Below, piece by piece: positions 37,287 to 48,812 of a stretch of DNA of 64,000 nt (its first letter is position 1; the number at the start of each line of letters is the position of its first letter). The DNA lies in assembly GCF_015624485.1 (NCBI RefSeq), contig NZ_CP061378.1:4216001-4280000 (forward strand), in the 5' to 3' direction. The notes beneath the pieces are model-generated. The model was not told the origin of the DNA. It ran no database searches and saw only the letters and a list, made by a program, of their open reading frames with translations. A program made the position numbers and the translations under genes. Origin of the DNA: Bradyrhizobium genosp. L. GTDB lineage: Bacteria; Pseudomonadota; Alphaproteobacteria; Rhizobiales; Xanthobacteraceae.

Positions 37287-37586
37287 ATGGCGAAGAAAGC
37301 AGCGACCCCGGCGACCATCACGCTGAAGCATCTGGCGGCGGCGATCGCCGAGGACCAGGAGCTGTCCAAGAAGCAGGCCGAGGCGATCCTGACCGACATG
37401 GTGACCCGGATCACCAAGCACCTCAAGAAGGGCGAGCGGATCCGGATCGTCGGCCTCGGCATCCTCCAGGTCCGCAAGCGCGCCGCCCGCATGGGCCGCA
37501 ACCCGGCCACCGGCGAGCAGATCCAGATCAAGGCCAGCAAGAAGGTCGCCTTCCGCGCCGCCAAGGAGCTGAAGGAAGCGGTCTGA
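37287..37586 (+). CDS. HU-family DNA-binding protein
   Basis: The 99-residue histone-like protein has the HU signature GLGILQVRKRAARMGRNPATGE, the beta-arm that bends DNA, and a lysine-rich N-terminus (MAKKAATPATITLKHLAAAI). Many HU proteins have phenylalanine where this has IL in GLGIL, as in the diverged alphaproteobacterial branch. GAGGAGGG lies before the start and a terminator follows, so it is one transcription unit. It sits between tRNA-Asp and pepT. Confidence 0.93.
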   Translation: MAKKAATPATITLKHLAAAIAEDQELSKKQAEAILTDMVTRITKHLKKGERIRIVGLGILQVRKRAARMGRNPATGEQIQIKASKKVAFRAAKELKEAV

Positions 37587-37609
37587 CCCACCGCATCTTT
37601 GGATCGACA

Positions 37610-37649
37610 AGGCGCCATTCCGGCTCGCGGCCCGGACTGGCGCCTTTTT
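37610..37649 (+). terminator. Intrinsic terminator after HU gene
   Basis: AGGCGCCA (37610-37617) pairs with TGGCGCCT (37638-37645) around an inner CCGG/CCGG stem, followed by a T-run to 37649. Confidence 0.9.
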
Positions 37650-37713
37650 GTTTTGCAACCGACACGCTTATGCTCTGTTGAAGCAGATCGTCCCCTCACC
37701 TCGCGCAGGTCTC

Positions 37714-38970
37714 ATGCTGGCACCGGCTCTCGACTTCAAGCACACCGTCACCGAGCGCTTCCTGCGCTATGTCGTGATCGATACCCAGTCCGATCCGGAT
37801 TCGCCCAGCACTCCGTCGACCGAGAAGCAGAAGGATCTCGGCCGCGTGCTGGTTGCCGAGCTGCAGGCGATGGGCATCTCGGATGCGCATCTCGATGCGC
37901 ATGGATATGTCTATGCGACGATACCGGCCAACACCGACAAGAAGGTGCCGGTGATCTGCTTCTGCTCGCACATGGACACCTCGCCCGACTGCACCGGCAA
38001 GGACGTCAAGCCGCAGATCGTCCGGAACTACCGCGGCGGCGACATCGTGCTGCCAGCCGATCCCGCGCAGGTGATCCGCGCCGCGGAGCATGAGGCGCTG
38101 GCCGAGCAGATCGGCAACGACATCATCACGTCAGACGGCACCACCCTGTTAGGGGCCGACAACAAGGCCGGCCTCGCCGAGATCATGGACGCCGCGCACG
38201 TCCTCGTCACGAATCCGCAGGTGAAGCACGGCACCATCAAGATCCTGTTCACCCCGGACGAGGAGATCGGCCGCGGCGTCGACAAGGTCGATATCAAGAA
38301 GCTCGGCGCGGAATTCGGCTACACCATGGACGGCGAGAGCGCCGGCCACATCGAGGACGAGACCTTCTCCGCCGATGGCGCCAGCATCCTGATCGAGGGC
38401 GTCGCGACCCATCCGGGTTTTGCCAAGGGCAAGATGGAGCACGCGATCAAGATCGCGGCCGCGATCGTCGACCGCCTGCCCAAGGATACTTGCTCGCCCG
38501 AAACCACCGAAGGCAAGGAAGGCTTTCTGCATCCGGTCGCGATCACGGGCGCGCTGGAGAAGGCGCGGATCGACTTCATCGTGCGCGACTTCACCGAAGA
38601 CGGCCTGAAGCAGAAGGAAGCACTGCTCGAGACGATCGCGAACAATGTGATGAAAGACTATCCGCGCTCAACTTTCCGCATGGAGGTCAAGCCGCAATAC
38701 CGCAACATGAAGGAGGTCATCGACCGTCACCCCGAGGTCGTCGCCTACGCGATCGAGGCGATCAGGCGCGCCGGGCTGACACCGGTGAAGACCTCGATCC
38801 GCGGCGGCACCGACGGCTCGCGGCTGTCCTTCATGGGACTGCCCTGCCCCAACATCTTCGCAGGCGAGCACGCCTTCCACTCACGCCTCGAATGGGTCAG
38901 CCGGCAGGACATGGAAAAGGCGGTGCAGACCATCGTGCATCTGGCGATGATCTGGGAAGAGAAGGCGTAG
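37714..38970 (+). CDS. pepT: Peptidase T (tripeptide aminopeptidase)
   Basis: The 418-residue M20 metallopeptidase releases the N-terminal residue of tripeptides. The di-zinc site is seen as SHMDTSP (His, Asp), LLGADNKAG (bridging Asp), PDEEIG (catalytic and binding Glu), an Asp in TMDGES and the last His in GEHAFHSRLEW. ATG 37714 is preferred because the frame upstream reads into the HU terminator. The length matches PepT. It is a single gene with a repeat element after its stop. Confidence 0.95.
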   Translation: MLAPALDFKHTVTERFLRYVVIDTQSDPDSPSTPSTEKQKDLGRVLVAELQAMGISDAHLDAHGYVYATIPANTDKKVPVICFCSHMDTSPDCTGKDVKPQIVRNYRGGDIVLPADPAQVIRAAEHEALAEQIGNDIITSDGTTLLGADNKAGLAEIMDAAHVLVTNPQVKHGTIKILFTPDEEIGRGVDKVDIKKLGAEFGYTMDGESAGHIEDETFSADGASILIEGVATHPGFAKGKMEHAIKIAAAIVDRLPKDTCSPETTEGKEGFLHPVAITGALEKARIDFIVRDFTEDGLKQKEALLETIANNVMKDYPRSTFRMEVKPQYRNMKEVIDRHPEVVAYAIEAIRRAGLTPVKTSIRGGTDGSRLSFMGLPCPNIFAGEHAFHSRLEWVSRQDMEKAVQTIVHLAMIWEEKA

Positions 38971-38996
38971 GGAGCGCGTTAACGCAACTGCGTGGT

Positions 38997-39126
38997 CCGT
39001 CATCCTGAGGCGCGAGCCTTGCGGCGCAATTGCGCCGCTGGGCGAGCCTCGAAGGATGAATCGGCCATAAGCGGGGCCGTGCATCCTTCGAGGCTCGCTG
39101 AAGAGGCTCGCACCTCAGGATGACGG
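38997..39126. repeat. Complex palindromic repeat, CCTGAGG family
   Basis: Outer arms of 14 bp, CCGTCATCCTGAGG (38997-39010) and CCTCAGGATGACGG (39113-39126), enclose a second pair of 17 bp, GCGAGCCTCGAAGGATG (39042-39058) and CATCCTTCGAGGCTCGC (39082-39098), and a small GCGGCGC hairpin at 39021-39038. The result is a branched, cloverleaf-like fold. It lies between the convergent pepT and methyltransferase genes. Confidence 0.85.
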
Positions 39127-39177
39127 GAGACGCAGCGAAGACGCGGGACGCAGTCGCTTCATGGCATTGTGTCGGTG

Positions 39178-40038
39178 CTAAGACGCCCGCGCCGTCACGA
39201 TCCAGATCGCGCCGGGCAGCAGCACCGAGTCGCCCTTTGCATATTGCGCCAGCGTCTCGCGCATCGAACTGATGGCGGCGGCGCGCACATCGTCCGGGTG
39301 ACCATCGAGGGCGCGGCTGGCCGGGCCGATCTCGAGCGCGCTCTGGATCGCCGTGTCCATGCCGCGTCCGATCGCGATATCGAGATCGACCTTGCACGGC
39401 TCCATGGCGATGGTGGAAAAACCGGCCTCGCCAAGGATCCGCGTCACCCGCGCTTCGGAGGCAAAGGAAAACGGACCCGGATCCTCGGGGCCCAGTTGCG
39501 GCAGCTTCGGCACATGCTTGTAGACGGCCTGCAGCGGCGCCATGAAGAACGGATTTTCGCGCGGCTCTTTCCAGCACGCGAAAGCGAGCCGGCCCGAGGG
39601 CTTCAGCGCCTTGCGCAGATTGGCGAACGACGCCACGGGATCGGCGAAGAACATCACGCCGAATCGTGAGGCGAGCAGGTCGACGCTCGCGGGATCGAAC
39701 GGATAGACCGTGGCATCGGCGAGCGCGTAGTCGACCGGCGCGTCCTTCGGGGTGCTCTGCCTGGCCCGCTCCAGCATCGGGCCGGAGACGTCGACCCCGA
39801 ACACATGGCCCGACGGCGCGACCTTGTCGGCGAGCGCTTTGGTCGACGCGCCGCTGCCGCAGCCAACATCGAGCACGCGTTCGCCGGCCTTCGGCGCCGC
39901 GCGGTCGATGAGGAGGTCGAGCACCGGTTTGAGCACGATGTCCTGCGCGGCCTGGCGGTCGGCCCAACGCTGGCCGCCGGGCCCGTTCCAATAGGCGATC
40001 TGATCGGCATTGCGCTCGTGGCCCTGCAAATTGTCCAT
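39178..40038 (-). CDS. Class I SAM-dependent methyltransferase
   Basis: The 286-residue protein has the Rossmann methyltransferase core: motif I RVLDVGCGSGASTKALAD, an acidic residue after beta-2 (FGVDVSGPM) and motif III near LLASRFGVMFFADP. The N-terminal part, WNGPGGQRWADRQAAQD, is a recurring start in a group of proteins of the UbiE/arsenite-methyltransferase-like fold. The substrate is unknown. ATG 40038 overlaps the YciI stop by one base (TGATG), so the pair is coupled. Confidence 0.9.
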   Translation of the reverse strand: MDNLQGHERNADQIAYWNGPGGQRWADRQAAQDIVLKPVLDLLIDRAAPKAGERVLDVGCGSGASTKALADKVAPSGHVFGVDVSGPMLERARQSTPKDAPVDYALADATVYPFDPASVDLLASRFGVMFFADPVASFANLRKALKPSGRLAFACWKEPRENPFFMAPLQAVYKHVPKLPQLGPEDPGPFSFASEARVTRILGEAGFSTIAMEPCKVDLDIAIGRGMDTAIQSALEIGPASRALDGHPDDVRAAAISSMRETLAQYAKGDSVLLPGAIWIVTARAS

Positions 40039-40343
40039 CAACAGGTCTCTTTGGTTGCGGCGCGCAGCATCGGCATCACCTGATAGGTGAAACCGGCGTC
40101 GGCCTTGATGACGGGATCATCGACGATGATCGCCTGCGGATCGGCATCGTCGGGCAGTTGCAGCACGCCGAGCCCCCAGACGCCGGCGGGATCGGCCACG
40201 GGGCCGAAGATCAGCGCTTTGCCGGTGCGCAGCAATTCGCCGCAATAGGCGACATGCGCCTGCATGATTGCGGCCTCCTGCGGCGTCATGTCCTGCGGAA
40301 ACGTCGGACGCGGACCGAGCAGCCTGCAAACGTAATGCTTCAT
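40038..40343 (-). CDS. YciI family protein
   Basis: A 101-residue ferredoxin-like (dimeric alpha/beta barrel) protein with the YciI pattern: an N-terminal strand, the HVAYCGELLRTGKALIFGPV segment with a conserved histidine, and the late DDPVIKADAGFTYQV. YciI proteins include a dechlorinating enzyme and many unknowns. It is translated with the methyltransferase. Confidence 0.88.
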   Translation of the reverse strand: MKHYVCRLLGPRPTFPQDMTPQEAAIMQAHVAYCGELLRTGKALIFGPVADPAGVWGLGVLQLPDDADPQAIIVDDPVIKADAGFTYQVMPMLRAATKETC

Positions 40344-40365
40344 CTGTCCGGCCCGCCTTCCGGGA

Positions 40366-40668
40366 TCAATTGGCGGCGGTGCCCTGCTTCGGCGCGGGCT
40401 TCTTCGCGGTCGATTTGGCCGGCGTCTTGGGCGCCGCCGGCTGCGCGCTGTCGCTGCGCGCAATTCCCCACGGATCGCTCTGCTTCTGGTCCGGAACGCT
40501 CCTCAGCGCGCGCTGGTAGTTGCGCTGGGCCTGCTTCTCGGCATCGAGCTCCACCTGCGACTTCTCCTTGTCGGGCTCGCGGTATCCCTGAACGTGATCC
40601 TGCGCAAAGGCGGGCGTGACGAGCAGGGCGACGGAAGCGATGGAAAAGGCAATAGCGAGTCTGCGCAT
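40366..40668 (-). CDS. Small secreted hypothetical protein
   Basis: A 100-residue protein with a clear Sec signal peptide, MRRLAIAFSIASVALLVTPA and cleavage after AFA near residue 22. The mature part is charged and of low complexity, ending in a Lys/Ala/Pro-rich tail (PKTPAKSTAKKPAPK). No catalytic motif is seen. It may be a periplasmic or cell-wall-associated protein. It lies upstream of the YciI-methyltransferase pair in the same direction. Confidence 0.75.
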   Translation of the reverse strand: MRRLAIAFSIASVALLVTPAFAQDHVQGYREPDKEKSQVELDAEKQAQRNYQRALRSVPDQKQSDPWGIARSDSAQPAAPKTPAKSTAKKPAPKQGTAAN

Positions 40669-40853
40669 GGATCGAGTTCCCAAGTTTGCGGCGAACATAT
40701 CATCGAGCAAAAGCCGGCGCCAATTCAGCGCGGCAACATGGCAGGGATTGGACGACGGGCCCACTTGGCAAATTGGCCAGTTCGGTTGCGCATTGAGAAT
40801 GTTGGAGCACTTCGACGCGGGCTGCCATGCCGAGACCTAGCCCGAGCGAAGGC

Positions 40854-40930
40854 TGGTAGGCGGCGAGAGATTCGAACTCCCGACCCTCTCGGTGTAAACG
40901 AGATGCTCTAACCAGCTGAGCTAGCCGCCC
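40854..40930 (-). tRNA. tRNA-Val (TAC)
   Basis: On the minus strand: acceptor GGGCGGC with GCCGCCT (a G-U first pair), D-loop AGCTCAGCTGGTTAGAGC, anticodon loop with TAC (CGTTTACACC), T-loop GTTCGAATC, and encoded CCA. Confidence 0.96.
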
Positions 40931-40985
40931 TTACCTGCCGCGCCTCTTTAGCCTCGCCGGCCCCTGTGGCGCAAGATCGGCGGCC

Positions 40986-41390
40986 CTAATCCATCGCCCG
41001 GCCCGGCAATCCGCTGAGATCATTGATCCATGGCACGGCGGAGCGGCACCAGATTTGTCGCTTTGGGCTCAATTGCCCGCGCTGGCGGATGCTGCCCCAG
41101 CGGATGCCCCAATCGTCGGGACCGCCGTCTTCGCCGCTGGTGAACAGCGGGGCGCCGCAATCGCCGCAAAAATGCTGGAAGCGGATCCGGCCATTGTCAC
41201 CGCGCTTGCCGTACACTTTCGGCGCCAGTCCGGTCAGTCGCACCTGCTCGGCAGCGCAGATCACCGTCACGCGGTAGGGCGAGCCGGTCAGCGTCTGGCA
41301 ATCGGTGCAATGACAGATCGACACCCGTTCCGGATCGATCTCGGCCTGGTAGGTCACGGCGCCGCAGTGGCATTGCCCGTTGATCCGCAT
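40986..41390 (-). CDS. GFA-family zinc protein (glutathione-dependent formaldehyde-activating-like)
   Basis: The 134-residue protein has the zinc-binding pattern of the GFA/CENP-V fold: CHCGAV near residue 7, ICHCTDCQ near residue 27 and FCGDCGAPLF near residue 75. The founding member binds glutathione and formaldehyde, but many homologues have no known activity. GGAAG precedes ATG 41390. It is divergent from the GntR gene. Confidence 0.9.
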   Translation of the reverse strand: MRINGQCHCGAVTYQAEIDPERVSICHCTDCQTLTGSPYRVTVICAAEQVRLTGLAPKVYGKRGDNGRIRFQHFCGDCGAPLFTSGEDGGPDDWGIRWGSIRQRGQLSPKRQIWCRSAVPWINDLSGLPGRAMD

Positions 41391-41477
41391 CGCGACTTCC
41401 CTCTCCGTTCCTTGCGCGGTGATCATCCTAGCCCATCTGGTGCGCAGGTCGCCCGACCCGGCAATGGGACATATCTC

Positions 41478-41508
41478 GGTATCCCAGGATGCACTTGTTT
41501 GGGATACC
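41478..41508. promoter_or_regulatory. Operator-like inverted repeat upstream of GntR gene
   Basis: A perfect 9-bp inverted repeat, GGTATCCCA (41478-41486) and TGGGATACC (41500-41508), with a 13-base spacer. It lies 21 bases before the GntR start and between two divergent genes, so it fits an autoregulatory site that also controls the MFS gene. An ATATC/GATAT pair outside the arms extends the symmetry. Confidence 0.65.
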
Positions 41509-41529
41509 AAATCGGGATATGGCCGGATC

Positions 41530-42198
41530 ATGTCGCAGATGCTTCAGATTCACGATCAGCTCCGGGAGATGATCCTCTCGCTCGACCTCGGCCCCGGCGA
41601 ACGGCTCACCGAACGCTGGCTGGAGAGCCGCTTTGAGGGCTCGCGGACCCCGATCCGCGCCGCGCTGGTGCGGCTCGAGGGCGAAGAACTGGTGCGCCGC
41701 GACGGCCGCAACTGGATCGTGGCGCCGATCGACCTCGGCGAGCTGGAGGCATTGGCCGAGTTCCGGCTCCCGCTCGAGACAACCGCGGTTCGCCTCGCCT
41801 GCGCGCGGGCTGGCGAGGCCGACATCGCGGGGATCGAAGCGATGCTCAATGCCTGCCAGTCCGGCGCGCCGCGCGAGGAATGGCACCGCGTCGGCACCGA
41901 CTTCCATGTCGAGATCGCCCGCCTCTCCGGCAATCCCTTCATCGTCAAGGCGATCGCCGGCGCCATGACGCGGCTGTCGCGGGCGCGCTGGCTGGAGGTG
42001 TGGACCGAACCGTCGCGCGAGCAGGCCTGGCGCGAGCACCGGCGCATCCTTTCCTTCATCAAGGCGAACGATCCGGACGCCGCCGCGCGCGAGGCGGCCG
42101 ACCACATCAAGGACACCCGCGATCGCCTGCTGCGCTCGCTCGACGAGGATCGCCGCGGCCTGAAAGCGCGCGGCTTCGCGGTGATCGGGCTGCGCTGA
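41530..42198 (+). CDS. GntR-family regulator (FadR/FCD type)
   Basis: The 222-residue protein has an N-terminal winged helix (LGPGERLTERWLESRFEGSRTPIRAALVRL) and an all-helical FCD ligand domain with the metal-site pattern FHVEIARLSGN and EHRRILSFIKANDP. I chose ATG 41530; an in-frame ATG at 41466 would put the operator inside the gene. It is followed one base later by an MFS gene, which it probably controls in response to a small organic acid. Confidence 0.9.
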   Translation: MSQMLQIHDQLREMILSLDLGPGERLTERWLESRFEGSRTPIRAALVRLEGEELVRRDGRNWIVAPIDLGELEALAEFRLPLETTAVRLACARAGEADIAGIEAMLNACQSGAPREEWHRVGTDFHVEIARLSGNPFIVKAIAGAMTRLSRARWLEVWTEPSREQAWREHRRILSFIKANDPDAAAREAADHIKDTRDRLLRSLDEDRRGLKARGFAVIGLR

Positions 42199-42199
42199 C

Positions 42200-43411
42200 A
42201 TGAATATCGACATCGATCGCGAAGCGGCCCTCGAGGCGGGCCCCTGGAAACGCAACCTGATCGTCTGCACCTTGGGCTCCTTCACCACCATCGTGGGAAT
42301 GACGCTGCTGCTGCCGTTCCTGCCGCTCTTCGTCGAGCAGCTCGGCGTCAGCGACCATGCCGCCATCGTGCAATGGTCGGGCATCGCCTACGGCGCGACT
42401 TTCTTCACGGCCGCGCTGACCGCGCCGCTGTGGGGCCGGCTCGCCGACCGCTACGGCCGCAAGCTGATGCTGATCCGTGCCAGCCTCGGCATGGCGATCG
42501 CGATGTCGCTGATCGGCATGGCGCACAATGTCTATGAGCTGGTCGGCTTGCGGCTGTTGACCGGCTTGCTCGGCGGTTACGCTTCGGGCTCGACCGTGCT
42601 GGTCGCTTCGCAGACGCCGAAGGCGCGCTCGGGATGGGCGATCGGCGTGCTGTCGGCCGGCATCATGGCCGGCAGCCTGGTCGGCCCGCTGGTCGGCGGC
42701 ATCCTGCCGCCTCTGATCGGCATCCGCGCGGCCTTCTTCCTGATCGGGGGCATTATCTTTTTCACCTTCCTCGGCACCACTTTCCTGATCCGCGAGGGCG
42801 CACGGTCGAAGCCGAAGGACGGCAGCAAGGCGCGCGGCGGCTGGGCGCTGGTCGGCGACAAGCGGCCGGTGGCCGCGATGTGGGTGACCGGCCTGCTCTT
42901 GATGGTCGCCAACATGTCGATCGAGCCGATCATCACGGTCTATGTCGCGCAACTGGTCGAGACGCCGCGGGTGACGTTCGTGGCCGGCCTCGTGATGTCG
43001 GCCGCGGCGTTCGGCAGCCTGTTGTCGTCATCGCATCTCGGCAAGCTCGCCGATCGCGTCGGGCACTGGCGGATCATCATTATCTGCCTCGCGGTTTCGG
43101 CCGTGCTGTTGATCCCGCAGGCGTTTGTCGTCAGTGGCTGGCAACTGATCGTGCTGCGCTTCCTGATGGGGCTGGCGCTCGGCGGCCTACTGCCGTGCAT
43201 CGCCAGCGTGATCCGGCACAATGTGCCTGACACGGTCACCGGCAGCATGCTCGGCTATTCAGTCTCGGCGCAATATGCCGGACAGGTGATCGGCCCGCTT
43301 GCCGGCGGCTTCGTCGGCGGCCATATCGGCATGCGCGCGGTGTTTCTCGGAACCAGCGTGCTGATGGCGGCAGGCGCGATCGGCAATTTCCTGGTCGAGA
43401 AGAGAAAATAG
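42200..43411 (+). CDS. MFS drug/metabolite transporter
   Basis: The 403-residue protein has 12 helices and the loop motif GRLADRYGRKLMLIRA near residues 78-93, with a second, weaker copy in the C-terminal half (KLADRVGHWRIII). Motif C-like GIMAGSLVGPLVGG in helix 5 is typical of proton-linked exporters (DHA1 type). It starts one base after the GntR stop and shares a bidirectional terminator with lon. Confidence 0.92.
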   Translation: MNIDIDREAALEAGPWKRNLIVCTLGSFTTIVGMTLLLPFLPLFVEQLGVSDHAAIVQWSGIAYGATFFTAALTAPLWGRLADRYGRKLMLIRASLGMAIAMSLIGMAHNVYELVGLRLLTGLLGGYASGSTVLVASQTPKARSGWAIGVLSAGIMAGSLVGPLVGGILPPLIGIRAAFFLIGGIIFFTFLGTTFLIREGARSKPKDGSKARGGWALVGDKRPVAAMWVTGLLLMVANMSIEPIITVYVAQLVETPRVTFVAGLVMSAAAFGSLLSSSHLGKLADRVGHWRIIIICLAVSAVLLIPQAFVVSGWQLIVLRFLMGLALGGLLPCIASVIRHNVPDTVTGSMLGYSVSAQYAGQVIGPLAGGFVGGHIGMRAVFLGTSVLMAAGAIGNFLVEKRK

Positions 43412-43420
43412 GCAAAACAA

Positions 43421-43444
43421 AAACGGCGCCCGAAGGCGCCGTTT
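43421..43444. terminator. Bidirectional intrinsic terminator between MFS and lon
   Basis: AAACGGCGCC and GGCGCCGTTT form a 10-bp perfect stem with a CGAA loop. On the minus strand it is followed by a T-rich tract, so it ends lon transcription well. On the plus strand the run is only TTT, so it serves the MFS gene less well. Confidence 0.88.
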
Positions 43445-43466
43445 GATGTTTCAGATCAGAGCTTGC

Positions 43467-45893
<2,427 letters not shown>

Positions 45894-46037
45894 GGCCTAA
45901 TCCTTTTTGTTTCGCCCCCTTGCACGCAGCCCGCCTGCTTGCGCAACCGCCACAAGGTGCCTTGGTGATCCGGAATAAGTTTGACGTCAGCAGCCGCTTT
46001 TTTCCGCATCGTGAAGCGACGAATCTCGACGCACGAG

Positions 46038-46085
46038 ACCCCTCACCGATAGCATTAGGTGGCTATCGGGCACAGGGGTGTCAAG
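46038..46085 (-). promoter_or_regulatory. Candidate heat-shock promoter with hairpin upstream of lon
   Basis: On the minus strand CTTGACA (46085-46079) is followed after about 18 bases by CACCTAAT (46061-46054), similar to RpoH promoters of alphaproteobacteria. The region folds as a nested palindrome: CCGATAGC (46046-46053) with GCTATCGG (46062-46069), and ACCCCT (46038-46043) with AGGGGT (46074-46079). It lies in the 323-base gene-free stretch between clpX and lon; nothing else is recognised there. Confidence 0.5.
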
Positions 46086-46216
46086 TCTGAGAAGTGCCCG
46101 GAAATACGGGCTAAACAGGCATTTGCTGCTGCGCGAAAATAGCCGCTGCTGCTGTGCCGCAACGGCCGCCGGAACTTCCGGCAGCCGTGATTTTTGCGAC
46201 GATGCGACGAGCGCGG

Positions 46217-47491
<1,275 letters not shown>

Positions 47492-47948
47492 TCATTATCT
47501 CCGTCCGCCGTTCGATCTCGGCCGTTCCGATCTTGTTTGCCAGATCGCCCCATTCCGGCACCAGACCGGGCCAAAGGGGTAGATAGAGCAAATTCCGTAC
47601 CAAAAAAGACCCTACACAGTAGTGACCGTGCGAATCACGGTTTATTCGAATCCCCCGCGATCATAGTCGATACGTCACAGCCAACCATGCTGGCACCCGA
47701 CTATCAAGAATTCGCTAATCGGGCGGCTTGCTCAAGACCGTGACAATACCGTGATTTCCACCGTTCGCACGTGGAATACGCGTCGAAATCCTTGAGACGT
47801 TGCGGGATTACCACGCCGCCCGGTGAGCACGAAAGAGGAACTTTCCGCCCACGCGCGGGCTTCGGCGGAGGCCGCCACAGCCCTGCTTGCCGCTTATGTG
47901 AGGCGTCGATGCGAGGATCACACCGACGCCAATTCGCGCATCCCTCGA
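47492..47948 (-). promoter_or_regulatory. clpP-clpX intergenic region with repeated ACCGTGA motifs
   Basis: The 457 bases without a gene hold ACCGTGA at 47737-47743 and 47748-47754, exactly 11 bases apart, and an inverted pair ACCGTG (47625-47630) and CACGGT (47636-47641). Two GAATC sites fitting CcrM methylation (GANTC) lie nearby. These suggest a clpX promoter region with a regulator site. Short frames here lack coding character. Confidence 0.4.
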
Positions 47949-48584
47949 CTAGGCCGCCTTCGCCGACGCCGGGTCTTCCGGACGCTTGTCGATCACCTTG
48001 TCGACCAGGCCGAATGCCTTGGCATCGTCAGCAGTCAGGAACTTGTCGCGCTCCAGCGCATCCTCGATCGCCTTGTAGGTCTGGCCGGTGTGCTTCACAT
48101 AAATCTCGTTGAGGCGCTTCTTGAGATTTAGGATCTCCTGCGCGTGCAGCATGATGTCGGTGGCCTGGCCCTGGAAGCCGCCGGAGGGCTGATGCACCAT
48201 GATGCGAGAGTTCGGCAGCGTGAAGCGCATGTCCTTCTCGCCGGCGCAAAGCAGCAGCGAGCCCATCGAGGCCGCCTGCCCGGTGCACAGCGTCGACACC
48301 GGCGGACGGATGAACTGCATGGTGTCGTAGATCGCGAGACCCGACGTCACCACGCCACCCGGCGAGTTGATGTACATCGAGATTTCCTTCTTCGGATTCT
48401 CGGCCTCGAGGAACAGCAGCTGCGCGACGATCAGCGTCGACATGCCGTCTTCCACCGGACCGGTGACGAAGATGATGCGTTCCTTCAAGAGCCGCGAGAA
48501 AATATCGTAGGCGCGTTCGCCGCGATTGGTCTGCTCGACGACCATCGGCACGAGGTTCATGTAGGTTTCAACGGGATCGCGCAT
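47949..48584 (-). CDS. clpP: ATP-dependent Clp protease proteolytic subunit
   Basis: The 211-residue serine protease forms the double-heptamer barrel used by ClpX and ClpA. The catalytic serine is in [14 protein letters not shown], the histidine in [11 protein letters not shown], and the aspartate further on. The SPGG segment ([13 protein letters not shown]) forms the substrate strand. It lies between tig and clpX as expected. Confidence 0.97.
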   Translation of the reverse strand: MRDPVETYMNLVPMVVEQTNRGERAYDIFSRLLKERIIFVTGPVEDGMSTLIVAQLLFLEAENPKKEISMYINSPGGVVTSGLAIYDTMQFIRPPVSTLCTGQAASMGSLLLCAGEKDMRFTLPNSRIMVHQPSGGFQGQATDIMLHAQEILNLKKRLNEIYVKHTGQTYKAIEDALERDKFLTADDAKAFGLVDKVIDKRPEDPASAKAA

Positions 48585-48745
48585 TTTGGGACAACCCAGG
48601 GGTTAGAGGGTTTGTTAGGGTGATGCAGAATGGGACTCAGCGTTAACCCAGATATAGACCAATTTCCGGCCGACAAGACCGGCACGCGCCTAGCCATCTG
48701 GGCAGGTCGAATCGCACGTCGAAGTTCAAACCGATTCGCGCAAAT

Positions 48746-48776
48746 GCGGCCAGCCGAGGCGAACCTCGCCGGCCGC
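48746..48776 (-). terminator. Hairpin downstream of tig
   Basis: GCGGCC (48746-48751) pairs with GGCCGC (48771-48776) and CGAGG with CCTCG inside it. It lies 37 bases after the trigger factor stop. The minus-strand tail ATTTG is only weakly U-rich, so termination is likely but not certain. A second small palindrome, TGCCGC-AATTAA-GCGGCA, spans the tig stop codon itself. Confidence 0.45.
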
Positions 48777-48812
48777 GCTTTTGCCGTTCATCATTAACGC
48801 GAGGTGCCGCAA

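Noticed and set aside
40854-40930. tRNA-Val as an attachment site
   Set aside because: The same reasons apply: no integrase and no repeated tRNA end within the window.
47823-48131. A plus-strand frame of 102 codons between clpX and clpP
   Set aside because: Half of it is antisense to clpP, and there is no ribosome-binding site or known motif.
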